From Paraescarpia echinospica (lineage: Eukaryota; Annelida; Polychaeta; Sabellida; Siboglinidae): 64,000 bases of DNA. Under the pieces are notes generated by a model, which made no database searches, had not been told where the DNA came from, and saw only the letters and a program-made list of their open reading frames with translations. The stretch's first letter is position 1, and each line of letters opens with the position of its first letter. The translations under genes were made by a program, and so were the position numbers. Location: positions 69,727,946 through 69,791,945 of the forward strand of contig CM034534.1 in assembly GCA_020002185.1 (NCBI GenBank), in the 5' to 3' direction. Positions 12,601 through 25,008 of this stretch are shown one piece after another.

Positions 12601-12952
12601 TTTCAAAGAACTCATGATCTCGAAATGTATTAAACTATCATTTTCACACAGAAATATTGCACAAATGTGCGTCTTAGCAGTGAGCAGTCATTTAAGCAGA
12701 CATCATTAGAAATATCCAAGAAACGTATATTATAACCATAGCGTGCGTGCGTGTGTGTGTGCATGCGCGTGTGTGCGTGCGTGCATGTTTAGAACCAACT
12801 GGTCATGTTCTACTATCATTACTGAATTCACTCTAGCAAATGACGCAACAATCCAAGTTTACACGTTGCCGCATCACAAAATTTCAGTCATTCAATCGTA
12901 TTCCTACATACAGGATATGTATAAGTTATAACTGTTGCGATTATAAAACGGT

Positions 12953-13952
12953 NNNNNNNNNNNNNNNNNNNNNNNNNNNNNNNNNNNNNNNNNNNNNNNN
13001 NNNNNNNNNNNNNNNNNNNNNNNNNNNNNNNNNNNNNNNNNNNNNNNNNNNNNNNNNNNNNNNNNNNNNNNNNNNNNNNNNNNNNNNNNNNNNNNNNNNN
13101 NNNNNNNNNNNNNNNNNNNNNNNNNNNNNNNNNNNNNNNNNNNNNNNNNNNNNNNNNNNNNNNNNNNNNNNNNNNNNNNNNNNNNNNNNNNNNNNNNNNN
13201 NNNNNNNNNNNNNNNNNNNNNNNNNNNNNNNNNNNNNNNNNNNNNNNNNNNNNNNNNNNNNNNNNNNNNNNNNNNNNNNNNNNNNNNNNNNNNNNNNNNN
13301 NNNNNNNNNNNNNNNNNNNNNNNNNNNNNNNNNNNNNNNNNNNNNNNNNNNNNNNNNNNNNNNNNNNNNNNNNNNNNNNNNNNNNNNNNNNNNNNNNNNN
13401 NNNNNNNNNNNNNNNNNNNNNNNNNNNNNNNNNNNNNNNNNNNNNNNNNNNNNNNNNNNNNNNNNNNNNNNNNNNNNNNNNNNNNNNNNNNNNNNNNNNN
13501 NNNNNNNNNNNNNNNNNNNNNNNNNNNNNNNNNNNNNNNNNNNNNNNNNNNNNNNNNNNNNNNNNNNNNNNNNNNNNNNNNNNNNNNNNNNNNNNNNNNN
13601 NNNNNNNNNNNNNNNNNNNNNNNNNNNNNNNNNNNNNNNNNNNNNNNNNNNNNNNNNNNNNNNNNNNNNNNNNNNNNNNNNNNNNNNNNNNNNNNNNNNN
13701 NNNNNNNNNNNNNNNNNNNNNNNNNNNNNNNNNNNNNNNNNNNNNNNNNNNNNNNNNNNNNNNNNNNNNNNNNNNNNNNNNNNNNNNNNNNNNNNNNNNN
13801 NNNNNNNNNNNNNNNNNNNNNNNNNNNNNNNNNNNNNNNNNNNNNNNNNNNNNNNNNNNNNNNNNNNNNNNNNNNNNNNNNNNNNNNNNNNNNNNNNNNN
13901 NNNNNNNNNNNNNNNNNNNNNNNNNNNNNNNNNNNNNNNNNNNNNNNNNNNN
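12953..13952. other. Assembly gap (1000 N)
   Basis: Exactly 1000 N. The true length is unknown because the size looks like a scaffolding placeholder. Confidence 0.99.
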
Positions 13953-14208
13953 CATGTTCTAGATACGCTTTCTTGAAAACAGTTTAAAATTGTAGTTTAA
14001 CCAAGAATGCACAGTTAACAGCCTTCTTACGACATATTTTATGTGATACCGTTCGCCCGCACTTAGGAATATTATATTCATTTTATTGGTATTGTCGTGA
14101 TGTTGTTATTTGTCTTTGTTTATTAACAATGTCATAATTATTAAATAATTGATTATTTTATACTGATTGTTTATTATTTATTTCTTAGTGTTATTATAAT
14201 GCACAGCT

Positions 14209-14438
<230 letters not shown>

Positions 14439-14569
14439 AAACCACCACCAAAATCCTCTGGGTTACCTTGCTCTGATGATTTTTAGCCTCCCTCTTCGTG
14501 CATTTCTTAACGATTCTGGCGCCTTTGAGCGCGTTTTTTCGAGGATTTAATCACTTTAGAAGTTATTAT

Positions 14570-14575
14570 TTTATT
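14570..14575 (-). terminator. Poly(A) signal AATAAA for the mucin-like gene
   Basis: AATAAA on the minus strand lies 29 nt past the TAG-side end of the last coding exon. This supports exon 4 being terminal. Confidence 0.6.
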
Positions 14576-14603
14576 ACAAACTAACCAAAATGGTTGTTGC
14601 TAT

Positions 14604-15430
14604 TCAGTCGGCCAAATTAAAAAACAACGGTAATTGTAGGTAGGCCTTGTCCGAAAATATTAGATTCCTTGGAAAAACGGGAGAAATGTTAGCAGTGCGG
14701 ATATGTTTTGAAAATATAAAACGATGCCAGATCAGAAAACTCTGGAACCCACCGACAATTGCATTGTCTGAAACGCCACCAGACGTTAAGGAAGAAAACG
14801 AGCCCGTGTTTGACGTAGTGACGCAGCTTGGTGATTTCGTTGTCGTCGCAGTTGAAGCGGTGTCACCAGGTGTCGCGGTGTCGTCGTCGACGGACGGTGT
14901 GTTGATGTCCGTGTTTGCGGTGACTGTAGCTGTGCCGGCTGTTTTGGTTTTAGATTTGGTAGTAGTAGTTGTTGTTTTTGTTGTGTCGACAGGTATGATA
15001 GTTGTATCGACAGGTGAGGTAGTTGTAGTAGATATGACAGGTGTGGTAGTAGTATCGACAGGTGTGGCAGTTGTATCGACATGTGTGGTAGTAGTATCGA
15101 CAGGTGTTATAGTGGTATCGACAGCTGTGGTAGTTGTATCGACAGGTGTGGTTGTTGTAGCGACAGGTGTGGTAGTTGTGGCAACAGGTGTAGTAGTAGT
15201 AACGACAGGTGTTGTAGTGGTATCGAGAGGTGTGGTAGTAGTTGCGACAGGTGTGGTAGTTGTATCAATACTTGTGGTGGTGTCGAGCGAGGTAGTTGTA
15301 GCTGCAAGTGTGGTAGTTGTCGTAGGTGGTGGTTTAGTAGTTGTTGTTGTTGTAGTAGTTGTTGTCGTCGTAGTCGTTGGTGGGGGTGTATTATCGCAAA
15401 CAACATCAACATATCCGAACCCGCTAGCTT
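14604..15430 (-). CDS. Exon 4: Thr-rich mucin-like tail
   Basis: Acceptor gactttcag| in phase 1 is followed by SGFGYVDVVCDN and a (T)n region with Pro, Val, Asp and Ala. The codons are mostly ACA/ACT, so the opposite strand also stays open as a Val-rich shadow. The last ~60 residues are no longer Thr-rich. The exon may instead end at an internal donor, but the nearby AATAAA favours a terminal exon. Intron 3 is 168 nt. Confidence 0.75.
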
Positions 15431-18168
15431 CTGAAAGTCCATCAAACACATCTCATCAAATCAAACACGCACGCACACACATACACATAGAAACACACGC
15501 GCACGTACGCACGTACACACGCTCTTAAATATCCGGGCATTAGTTATTTAGCTCTGTGTGAATTTCGCACAAGGCGATCGAAGACAATTTGCTCTTACCT
15601 GCCGCCACGAAGATGTATTTCTCGGTGCCTCCTGGCACCGTCCCTTCTCCACCGTCGCCACTGAATTTGATCGTTATGGGATGCGGAGTGCGAGGGTAAT
15701 ATGTTTTGGGAGTCATAGGGTTTGACTTAAAACAAACGGACATGACGTCACCATTGCTGCTCAAATATGCGCAGACATCCTGCAAATATAATGTCATGTC
15801 TTTAGTGAATAGCAATAGCGGTAGCATGCTACAGGTAAACAAATTAGACGGTCTAAGGTGTATAAACCTAAAACCTGATTATGATTCGTTATATACATTA
15901 TACACGTAGCAAACTAAAGTATATAATAAATAAATATATACATATACACATTATGCATTGCATACTGATCTTGCCCAAATATCTCATTTGTTGTACCGTA
16001 TCACATTGTATGTTTACATGTTGTAAGTTGGCTAGCATAAATATGTCCACATATATCCTTCTTCGAAATGTCTCAGATGAGCATCATTCTAATAAATTTA
16101 CATCCATCGAATCGCCAAGATTCATAATAAAGTTTGAAGATCGATCGCGATTAGATTCATATATTGGCAATCTTTTATTTACTTAACCGGTCCAACTTAT
16201 TAGCAGCATAAGCTGGATAGGTACTCCCCTGGGTTGAATAATAGGTTTGGTATTTAGGGTCAGGGTCAGTAGGATGAACCTAGTTTGGGTCACTTAAGTA
16301 AAATATTAACCTATATTTTATAATAGGACAGTCTATTCCCTCACACAGCGATTTTCTATTTCCGGACGTGGGCATTAAGGGCCAGAACTGCATTATTTGA
16401 CAACGTCAGTATTTTATGCTACACCGCCAACGGCCGTTGCTAGGATACGAGACCGAATGTAACGTAATCGCTAATAGTCTCAATGGAATTAGACGACCTA
16501 CCTTTGTAGTCCTAAATGAGCTGGCTTCATAGTGATATACGGTCATTTCGGCAAGTCCGTTCCTAGTGACCGTGCATTTACAATGAGCATTCGTATCGGT
16601 CGTCTTTTTCATGGAGATGCTCACTGATGTACGACGGGTCGCTTTTCCGTTGCACATGTTAATCGTTGTCGCTGACGCAGTCCAATGCACAAAACATCTC
16701 GTGAAGACAATTTATCTCAATACTTAAACTAATATATTATTACGAAAATGCAATTGAATAGCGCGATATTATGTGTGGATCCAGCTCGTTCGTATAGGCG
16801 CATACATATCAAATAAAACATAATACATGGAATCATAATAAGAAAATAATAGTATTAACATATATATTTAAATATTATATCAAAATTAGTAAATAGATAA
16901 AATATAATTAATAACTAAAATGCATCACAAATGTATGGAACGTTGAAATAAAGAAGCAGATAGTTATAACATCATAATAATATTAACGAAAATATATAAT
17001 AAATAAACAGAAAAAATAAAATACCTAATCATAAACAGTGTTCTAGTAATGGACATTTCTTCAGTGGAAGTATGTTACTTTAAAAAAATGCGTTTTCTGG
17101 AGACCCTTGCACTTATAGTCAGTGTGTCTATGTGTCCTATCTGTTTCTGGCAATGAATTTCAAAATGGCATTCTGTGTGAACATAATTTTCGACACACTA
17201 AATACTCCATGCATCAATCACAATTGCCTCCGCAAACCGAAAAGTTTAACAAACACAATATATATATATATTTATATATTCCACACACTCCAAGTTGTGG
17301 GCTTACGTTACAAAACGTATATACTGTAACCTAAAGTAACTACTATGTCGTATTTTTCTGCATAACTAATTTTATTCAGACTATTAAGCGTAATTTGGCG
17401 GACAGTATACTATCATATAATTTACATTAATATTAAGAACCTTGCATGAAAAGCGGAACAAACAGCATCGGTTTAAACAAAATGACATCCATGCGAAAAT
17501 GTGTACAGCTTAGTTTCATCCAAATAAGATATTAAGGGCCGACACTTGTATATCGCATTAAGAGTTTGAAAAAACAACTATGTTTTTGTAATATAAATAT
17601 ATATGTCTAGACATAGGTCTAACTTTGCGGAACACGAAGGTTTCATCGGTGTATTTAAATCAATAAAATAAAAATATATTTGCCAAAAGAAACGAATCAT
17701 AATAGTATGTTTTAGGTGTGCGTGTCGGACTGTATCTCCAACGACAGTTACAATATCTGGTTGCATTGCTACGGAAACTGCCATTTTGGGGGAATCTCCG
17801 AAAACGAATTGTGAATACGTATAAATAGTGTTGATACTAGATCTTCGAAATGTATTTATTGGACTTTAAGCCATGTTACATATATTATTTGTTGGTGCCA
17901 TGATAACGTTTAGTGTGGTCCACTTTGCAGGCAGTGAAGCTTACTATAAATATATACTATAAGTCTATAACAACACAACACATTCTCCGTAACGAGGACA
18001 AGGACTCGGGATAATTCAGTACCGGTAAAATGTCAAAATCACCCGGATAACTCTAGCAAAAGCGAAACTGCAGTATCGTTGCAAATAGTGCCTACCTGAG
18101 TCGAACACGCAGCACAAGTGTAACAAAGCCAAAAGTGCAAGCGTAGTAGTCTGTCGTTGCCAGGCCAT
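14604..18168 (-). CDS. Secreted Thr-rich mucin-like protein, four coding exons
   Basis: Four exons on the minus strand join cleanly: 18096-18168, 16502-16671, 15599-15779 and 14604-15430. All have GT-AG introns with matching phases (1, 0, 1) and sum to 1251 nt, giving 416 residues. Residues 1-24 form a signal peptide (MAWQRQ, then a Leu-rich core). Residues 25-142 carry five cysteines in two exons of a compact, possibly CUB-like extracellular module that I cannot name. Exon 4 adds a sixth Cys (VVCDN) and then a long Thr-rich region of TTTTPVDT-type repeats, expected to be O-glycosylated. No membrane segment is evident, so secretion is inferred. A TATAAA at 18205-18210 lies 37 nt upstream of the ATG. 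The exon structure is seen directly; the function is not known. Confidence 0.82.
15599..15779 (-). CDS. Exon 3: cysteine-bearing module
   Basis: The 181-nt exon has acceptor tatttgcag| and donor GCAG|gtaaga, phase 0 in and phase 1 out. It starts DVCAYLSSNGDVMSVCFKS and ends GTEKYIFVAA. Two cysteines probably pair within the same extracellular domain as exon 2. Intron 2 (15780-16501) is 722 nt. Confidence 0.82.
16502..16671 (-). CDS. Exon 2: cysteine-bearing module
   Basis: The 170-nt exon has acceptor gcgtcag| and donor AAAG|gtaggt, phase 1 in and phase 0 out. It includes TINMCNGKATRRTS and NAHCKCTVTRNG, three cysteines in all. Intron 1 upstream (16672-18095, 1424 nt) is AT-rich with no other feature seen. 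Confidence 0.8.
18096..18168 (-). CDS. Exon 1: signal peptide
   Basis: The 73-nt coding exon begins at ATG (18166-18168) and ends at donor CAG|gtaggc in phase 1. It encodes 24 residues with a hydrophobic LALLALLHLCC core. An upstream in-frame ATG at 18213 would add a polar stretch and is less likely. Confidence 0.8.
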
Positions 18169-18204
18169 GATCTCGAAGACAATATAACGGCTACAATACG
18201 TACA

Positions 18205-18210
18205 TTTATA
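18205..18210 (-). promoter_or_regulatory. TATA-like box upstream of the mucin-like gene
   Basis: TATAAA on the minus strand lies 37 nt upstream of the start codon. A start site about 30 nt downstream would leave a very short 5' UTR, so the assignment is weak. Confidence 0.3.
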
Positions 18211-18228
18211 CAATAAAACATGTTAAAA

Positions 18229-18230
18229 AC

Positions 18231-18267
<37 letters not shown>

Positions 18268-18335
18268 GGGGGAGGGAGGGAGGGAGAGAGGGAGGGAGGG
18301 AGAGGGAGGGAGGGAGGGAGGGAGATATATATATA
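18229..18335. repeat. Compound (GT)n(GA)n(GGGA)n microsatellite
   Basis: GT, GA, GGGA and short AT runs follow each other just upstream of the mucin-like gene's first exon. Confidence 0.95.
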
Positions 18336-19912
18336 GTTTGTGTTTGTGATGCGAGTTTGTGCTTGAGTTTGTGCGTGTGCGTGTGTGTGAGTACGGTTGT
18401 ATTTATGAACGTCTCGTGTTCCTTCCCCTCTTGTTAACACAGTTTTGCTATTAAAATGCTGTGGAATATTTCATATACTGTTACTCTTTACTCAATCTGG
18501 TTGTTTATTCCAAGTCTGTAAAGATCTTGCAATTAATGCCATGTATTCGATTGATAAAACTTTCACAAAGTCTGGTGTTTATAAAGTGTGTGTTTTACAA
18601 TTGTTTTATATATATATCTGTTAAAGACGGTCTACACGTGAAGAAAGAACATATTCGACCCGCGACTCATTAATCCGAGGTATTCCATCTGAAGCTAATC
18701 GGTTTGAGGGGCAATCTTGGTCAATTAAAAATATACCTAAACTTAATTTGATGTTATTTATGTTGGTTCTGTGTACTAGAATTGCTACATTATTCAGAAC
18801 AGAACATCTTTTTAATGTTCACAATATTACCTTATGTGTTTGCATTCGATACTGATATGTGTTGGTCAGCCCTTTTAAACACATTGATATGTTTGTAGAA
18901 TCGGTACAGAAAAGAATATGCCCCGTGTTCCACATGACTCCTTCGACCTATCAACAGTTCAAACTGTTTTTTAATTAATGAACAAATTTCGTACACAAAA
19001 ATACAGTTAACTTTAATTTAAAAAAAATAGTTTAGCAAACATTTCCCTCCCACTTGGTGTCTATTTGTCCTTTGGGAAAATATCCGTTTTGCGAAATGTT
19101 CCTTATTCGAGTCTAATATGACAACGTAAGATTGACCAAATAGGAATCATATAAAATTACACGGGGGCGACTTTGCCACAGCTTTGTTAAAACTGTCATG
19201 TCACTGACGTCGCAGAATTTCGGGAATCTCGTCGTTATTTCACTGAGCTCCTAGAAATCCCGAAAACCATTTTAGTACTGACAAACTGACAAGATTCCTA
19301 AGTTTTAGTCAAAAAAAGTTCGTTTAAGGAGTTCATGAAAATAGGCTTTGTGTGTACTTACCAAACGTCCGTCAGTCCGCCGGCCGACTGACGTTTTCGG
19401 CCGTGTCCTGCTAACGATGTTATCGCCACAAACACGTCTGATCGCTGTCGTCTCGCGGTAGAAATTCGCGTTGGAACTGCTGATCCGTCGTTTAACTCAT
19501 CGTATAAAACCATTGAGTCGTATTATAGGCGTTAGATCGTTACCTGAACTGGGCTCTAGATCGCGCGTCGGTCATTGGCTCGCGCGTGTCAAATCATGAT
19601 CTCATTTAACTTTGCCAGCCACAGAGCGAATTTAAGCTCCTCCTATGAAATCACTCACTAGATCAGTGGATGTGGGCAGGTCAGGTGGTCATAATAAAAC
19701 TCAACCAACCGTGGCTCGTGTTACATGCAATGTTTAGGAAGTAGAAGCAATTATTCGAATGCACAATACCATTCAGCTGCTTGTGCCAATGGGCGAACGG
19801 GTCATTATATTGGGATTCCCAGAAGTCGTTTATCCGTCTTCAAATTGGGGCGGGTAATTACGCTGTTCTCACGGATGATGCAGTCGCGACTGGCGAAGTC
19901 AATTACTAGTTT
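18336..19912. other. Intergenic sequence before the palindrome
   Basis: No gene was recognised. This is the last stretch whose mirror copy, if any, would fall beyond the right window edge. Whether it belongs to the palindrome arm cannot be seen. Confidence 0.5.
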
Positions 19913-22049
19913 GACTCAGCTAACTTCCGCACTTCGCGTAGGGGATCAGCCAGGGCAAACAGCCCTGGCTTGCGATGATGGCTCAAAGTGAATTTATAAT
20001 TTCCCTGAATAAAACGTCATCGCGTCGGTGTCATCGCGTGTACGCGGTACTATCAAATTGCAATCGAGTCGTGCATGGCGTCATCAGCTTGTTGCAGCCA
20101 CTTGGCTTCATTTACTCCAGCAAAGGAGAGCAGAATCAGCTTTGCTGTCCAAAATAAGCTCAGAGAAGAAGTGGAAGCGGGCCGATGTAATATTTACCTA
20201 GGAGGCTTGGCGTAGCTGGAGAGGCTGGAGAGCAACAACGTCGACACCCGACGTCGGAATAACGTCGTTACAACGTCAGCTTGTCCGCTGGGATAGCTTC
20301 AATTTTCAATAGGAATAAGATCAATAGGAATATGCAAAGAACTCCACTAAAAAGTGACAACTACTATTTCCACTGATTGTATTTAACATTTCACTGAGCA
20401 CTATTTAAAGGCGTTCTTGAATAGGAGCACATGTATATCACTTTATTCAGTTTCAAAATATAAACGTTGTAACATTGTTGTCTGTCTCCCGCTAGATTTG
20501 ACAAATGTTCGGTAAACAATGCAGTTTGAGGCATAACACGGAATCTTTCGCTAAGTTCGTGTTGCACCACTTCTTCAAATGGATCGATTACATCTCGGAA
20601 GCGACTCGGACGCTGATGCGTGATATCGAACTGCGTTTCTTCTCGAAAGCATCGAACTTGGGCAACGAATTCGATTAATTTCTACGTGAGTCGTGAGCTG
20701 CCATCTTTTACTTTGTTTGTTTGAGTACGGCGTTGAGCAAGATCCGTAGCATATTCAGAATTTAGACGTTTTATGTTCAAGTCTGAGAACGATTTCGTGC
20801 TCAGAAAGTTTTATAACCTCCGTGAGCATGAGCATGGTGTGAAAGCGAGGCTTCAGCAAGGCTAAACGGCCAAGGCGAAGCCTTGGGCTTATGTCAATTA
20901 GCCTCAGGCTAGGCAAACGTCAACTAAATGTAAAGTGACAGTTGGAGTTATCTCAAGTGCACTGTATATTTAAACAAGGCCCCACTGGCACATAGGCACG
21001 GTCATGTTTAGTACTTCTACTGAATATTAATATGTTGCTTATTGCCAGTATTGGGGTGTATTATAATAACCAATACCATAAGTTAACAATGTCCTAAGGC
21101 TAAGTTCATATTCGTTTAATAGAGGAGCAAGCTTTCTCAATCTTTACGTAATGTTCATAAAGACATATCATCCTATTATCAAGCTGTAACGCTTATAAGT
21201 TATACACCGACACTCCACCCCTTTAAATGTGATGAACAAAATATCCTTAAGATATCTAAACATATATTATATGATATTATTATATTAAGAAACAGCCTTT
21301 CTTCTAATTTTAATGTATGACATGTAGACCCTTTTAATATATGTATGTACATATATATATAATATATATAAATATATATATACATATATATATAATACAC
21401 AATTTTATTTTCATGCATTGAGCATATATAAATTATTAATTATACTTATGACCGGGAAATCTGTATTAGGCCAAAAACTGTCCCTGAAATCTCGTAATTC
21501 CTGACCCTATTAGCTTTTTTGTGATCAGATTTATTGTTAAAACGACCTTAAATATTAAGATGCACGATTTATGCTCCCACCTCACCAGCATATAAATAAA
21601 TACTCATTAAACTGCTATATAAAATCATCCTTATCCTTATGTAACGTTATCAGCTGTGCATTGAATCACTGTCGCTGCTGCTGCGCTGCAACTGGACCGA
21701 AAATGGCGCCCATGTTTTCAATTGGCCAAACTCTATATATCAACGGCTTGGCCATGAGCACAGAACATGGGCAATTCGTAACATTTGTCATTTGTATATA
21801 TATATATTATATATATATATTTGTAAACTTTTAAACCACATTTGTCAACACTGATACAATACACGTACCTCCATAATATTAAATTCAGTTTGTGGTGGTA
21901 AACTTTATCAATATACAAGCCAGAGTTTAATTTATTTAAATATATTGTTTGCAGTTTGTTTACATACAGTCAGTACAGACAGTTTTTGTTTTACTCTTTG
22001 TTATATATAAACATTTGATATTAGTTATACAGTTAACAGTAAATTATCA
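19913..22049. other. Outer arm, no gene recognised
   Basis: Only short open frames without domain signal were found. About 21340-21400 is a TA-rich run. The mirror is at about 61864-64000. Confidence 0.45.
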
Positions 22050-22140
22050 TATATAACACAGTATCCAGTCCTAAGGACTGCTCAAAGCGCTTTACACTTT
22101 ACTCCCTGGCAGACCAATCGAACACCATCACGACTTCTTT
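22050..22140 (-). repeat. Retroposon 3'-tail-like fragment (left copy)
   Basis: On the minus strand 'gtaaagcgctttgagcagtc' followed by 'ggatactgtg' resembles the 3' tail shared by many LINEs and SINEs. No body is attached. The mirror copy is at about 61773-61863. Confidence 0.4.
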
Positions 22141-23111
22141 GGGAAGCATTCAGCTATGCTGCTATTACTGCACAAAGACGACATAAAATTATTTCCAAAT
22201 CTAATACTGTCTTTTGCCTGGTACTTGTTTATAGAGGTGAATGACCTGACTCAACAAAGAGTGAACAGAAATATTGTCCAAGCTTTGAAAATAGCAGCAT
22301 TCATCGTTAGGATTCAAACGAGGTTCCGTCGATTGACTGATGTTCTAGCTACTTCATTACTGCATCCCATGACCGTCCATGTTACTGCTGTCGCTGTGAG
22401 AAAAGACATTTTCCTTATTTCGGATGTGTTACAATAAATAATATATTTTAATGACAGCTGTTAGTTAAAGGAAATAAAAATAAGGCATTAGCTAAAATCC
22501 TTTTTCCATGTGTACACAAAGTTTAACATTGTATGTAACATTTGACAACATTAAACAAATACAGAAAAATACATTTGTAGCATAAATTCGATTTTAAGCC
22601 CATCTGTGAAGCGATTCCCGCGGAAAATTAAATTTTAATAAGCTAGGTGATCACGTGGTATCATGACGTCACTCATGACACACTCGCATTAGGCCGGCCC
22701 TTTCCATGCATTCAGAGCATGTTTACAAGGATAGCTTTCGGGTCGAAACGAGCGTCAGAATGAGTTATTGTGCAATATTCCGACGTAATACAAACACTAG
22801 TCATCATAGAGGAACAAGCAGTTATCTTACGGTTCCACATGAATCGAATTTTATTCAAAACAGCGAATGCGAATGGGCCTACAAGTCGACTAGGTTTCGC
22901 CGAGCTTGGGCTCGTTTTCAGAATAATTATATCGAATGCAACCAACGGGAGATAATCTACACCAATAAACATATATAGCAAACATATATTGTACCCAGCG
23001 ACAAAAAGAACGTGTATAATCTCATAATATCACTAGAATATCGATATATGAAGCAGGAGTTGTACAATTTATCATAACAACTTAAATCAGTCAGTGGATT
23101 TCTATTGTGTA

Positions 23112-23195
23112 GGTGCCTCTAGCTCAGTTGGTAGACGTGTTGGTTTGTTGCCATTTATTTTACAATCGGGCGACGCCGGTTCAATCCTGACATCA
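23112..23195 (+). repeat. tRNA-like segment, left half of foldback
   Basis: GGTGCCTCTAGCTCAGTTGG provides a Pol III A box (tagctcagttgg), and ccggttcaatcct, about 60 nt later, a B box. The acceptor and T stems do not pair well, so it is a tRNA relic or SINE-like Pol III promoter rather than a functional tRNA. Confidence 0.55.
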
Positions 23196-23664
23196 TGCAC
23201 ACTATTGATTTTCTTTACACTTTTTTTGTTTATGTTTTCACGAAGTAATAGAAACCAAATCATTTAGTATACTATGATGCACTGTTTGTTAATATATTTT
23301 TTTTTTGTAGTAATTATTTATTCGCCACAAAAATGAAAATATGGTCATTATATATATATAACGATGTTTCTAAATTTTAATTATCCAGACAGATCACAAT
23401 CTGTTTTCACATATATAATTACAATATATTACCGTACAATATATTTACAATTAATAAATTATATATCCATTACATTATATTTGTTTGGATAAATAAAATT
23501 TAGAAACATCGTTATATAATGACCATATTTTCATTTTTGTGGCGAATAAATAATTACTACAAAAATTTAAATTATTTACAAACAGTGCATTATAGTATAA
23601 AATGATTTGGTTTATATTACTTGGTGAAAACATTTAAAAAAAAGTGTAAAGAAAATCAATGATT

Positions 23665-23757
23665 TGCATGCTGTCAGGATTGAACCGGCGTCGCCCGATT
23701 GTAAAATAAATGGCAACAAACCAACGCGGCTACCAACTGAGCTAGCGGCACCAACAA
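23665..23757 (-). repeat. tRNA-like segment, right half of foldback
   Basis: The inverted partner of 23112-23195, with gctagctcagttgg and ccggttcaatcct on the minus strand. Several substitutions separate it from its partner. Confidence 0.55.
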
Positions 23758-24199
23758 AAATTCACTGACTGATTTAAGTTGTTATGATAACTTGTACAAC
23801 TCCTGCTTCATATATCGATATTCTAGTGATATTATGAGATTATATACGTTACTTTCTGTAGCTGGATACAATATATGTTTGCTAAGTATGTTTATTGGTG
23901 TAAATTATTTCCCATTGATTGCATTCGATATAATTATTCTGAAAACGAGCCCAAGCTCGTCGAAACCTAGTCGACTTGTAGGCGCATTCGCATTCGTTGT
24001 TTTGAATAAAATTCGATTCATGTGGAACCGTAAGATAACTGCTTTTTCCTCTATGATGACTAGTGTTTGTATTACGTCGGAATATTGCACAATAACTCAT
24101 TCCGACGCTCGTTTCGACCCAAAAGCTATACTTGTAAACATGCTCTGAATGCATGGAAAGGGTCGGCCTGATGCGAGTTTGAGTCATAAGTGACGTCAC

Positions 24200-24968
24200 A
24201 TCTCGGCATCCCGAAAAGCGCGCCAAAAATATGCATATTCGAAAATGTCCGGATGCACAACATAAAATGTGGAATTTCTAATTCATTTTTTATTTTTTTT
24301 TTGGCTTGGTGGACGTGGAAATAGATAGCAGGATGCAATATAACATGAATTCAAGCAATAGCTGTTTTTATTCCCTTTAAGCTTGGGTATATCGATACAC
24401 ACAATACTAACAACAATAGTATCATATGTATCCAGTAGGCATATCAATTGATAAACGTTATAAAAATGGGCACTGTATAAACGTTACCTAATCATAATTA
24501 TATACGACGATTTCCAGTTCCGGTAAAAGGTGCGTACGTAGCAACTCTTATTCAAAATTGTCCTGCCACAATTAAAAGTAAACAAAAGAAACCACCCTAA
24601 TTTAAGCTAAGGCTAAGCTAAGGCTAAGCAACGCTTAACATACAAACTTAGTTAAAGCCATTACAATTAGGTAGACAAACATTATAAATTATTTAGACAT
24701 ACACATTATTAATTAGTTAGGTAACAATTGCCATAAACACATTTCTTCAACCATCCTGCACAAATATTCACGTTATACTAATCTGGCTCTTTCATCAAGA
24801 CAACTAATTAAACCTAGAGTCGCTCTGGGCAACATTCTATGACTACTCCACATTTTCTCCCAGCACTGATCCAAAGTTGACGAGAAAAGAGTGAGAGAAA
24901 TTATCTCAGAATCCAAGGTTTAAAAGAGCCCAACAACAGCCCAAACAAAGTTAACCATTAGCCCAACT

Positions 24969-24970
<2 letters not shown>
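24200..24970. other. Outer arm, no gene recognised
   Basis: AT-rich sequence with a short (ctaaggctaag)n stretch near 24604-24630. Confidence 0.4.

Positions 24971-25008
<38 letters not shown>
24971..25008. repeat. (AGT)n tail of the LINE (left copy)
   Basis: About 12.7 AGT units abut the 3' end of the minus-strand LINE segment, in keeping with a simple-repeat tail. The right arm copy is 12 nt longer. Confidence 0.85.

Larger units (their letters stand above)
22663..24199. mobile_element. Foldback element with tRNA-like sequences (left arm)
   Basis: Two inverted halves (about 22663-23400 and 23450-24199) meet at an AT-rich centre near 23425. Both outer ends carry tgacgtca, then tcatgac/tcataag, and a catgcattcagagcatg block. 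The halves differ at several percent, more than the two copies of the whole element in the big palindrome differ from each other. Each half contains a tRNA-like segment. There is no coding capacity, so it looks like a non-autonomous foldback element. Confidence 0.8.

Noticed and set aside
12840..13976. Long frames spanning the N gaps (also 51219-52304)
   Set aside because: They consist of undetermined bases and carry no evidence of coding.
14647..15528. A 293-codon Val-rich frame on the plus strand
   Set aside because: It is the antisense shadow of the Thr-rich exon 4 of the minus-strand gene, whose splice sites and phases are consistent.
19725..20157. Two adjacent open frames at the start of the left arm
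   Set aside because: No domain, codon or splice signal supports them.
23112..23195. Functional tRNA gene
   Set aside because: A and B boxes are present but acceptor and T stems do not pair properly, and the segment is part of a foldback repeat.
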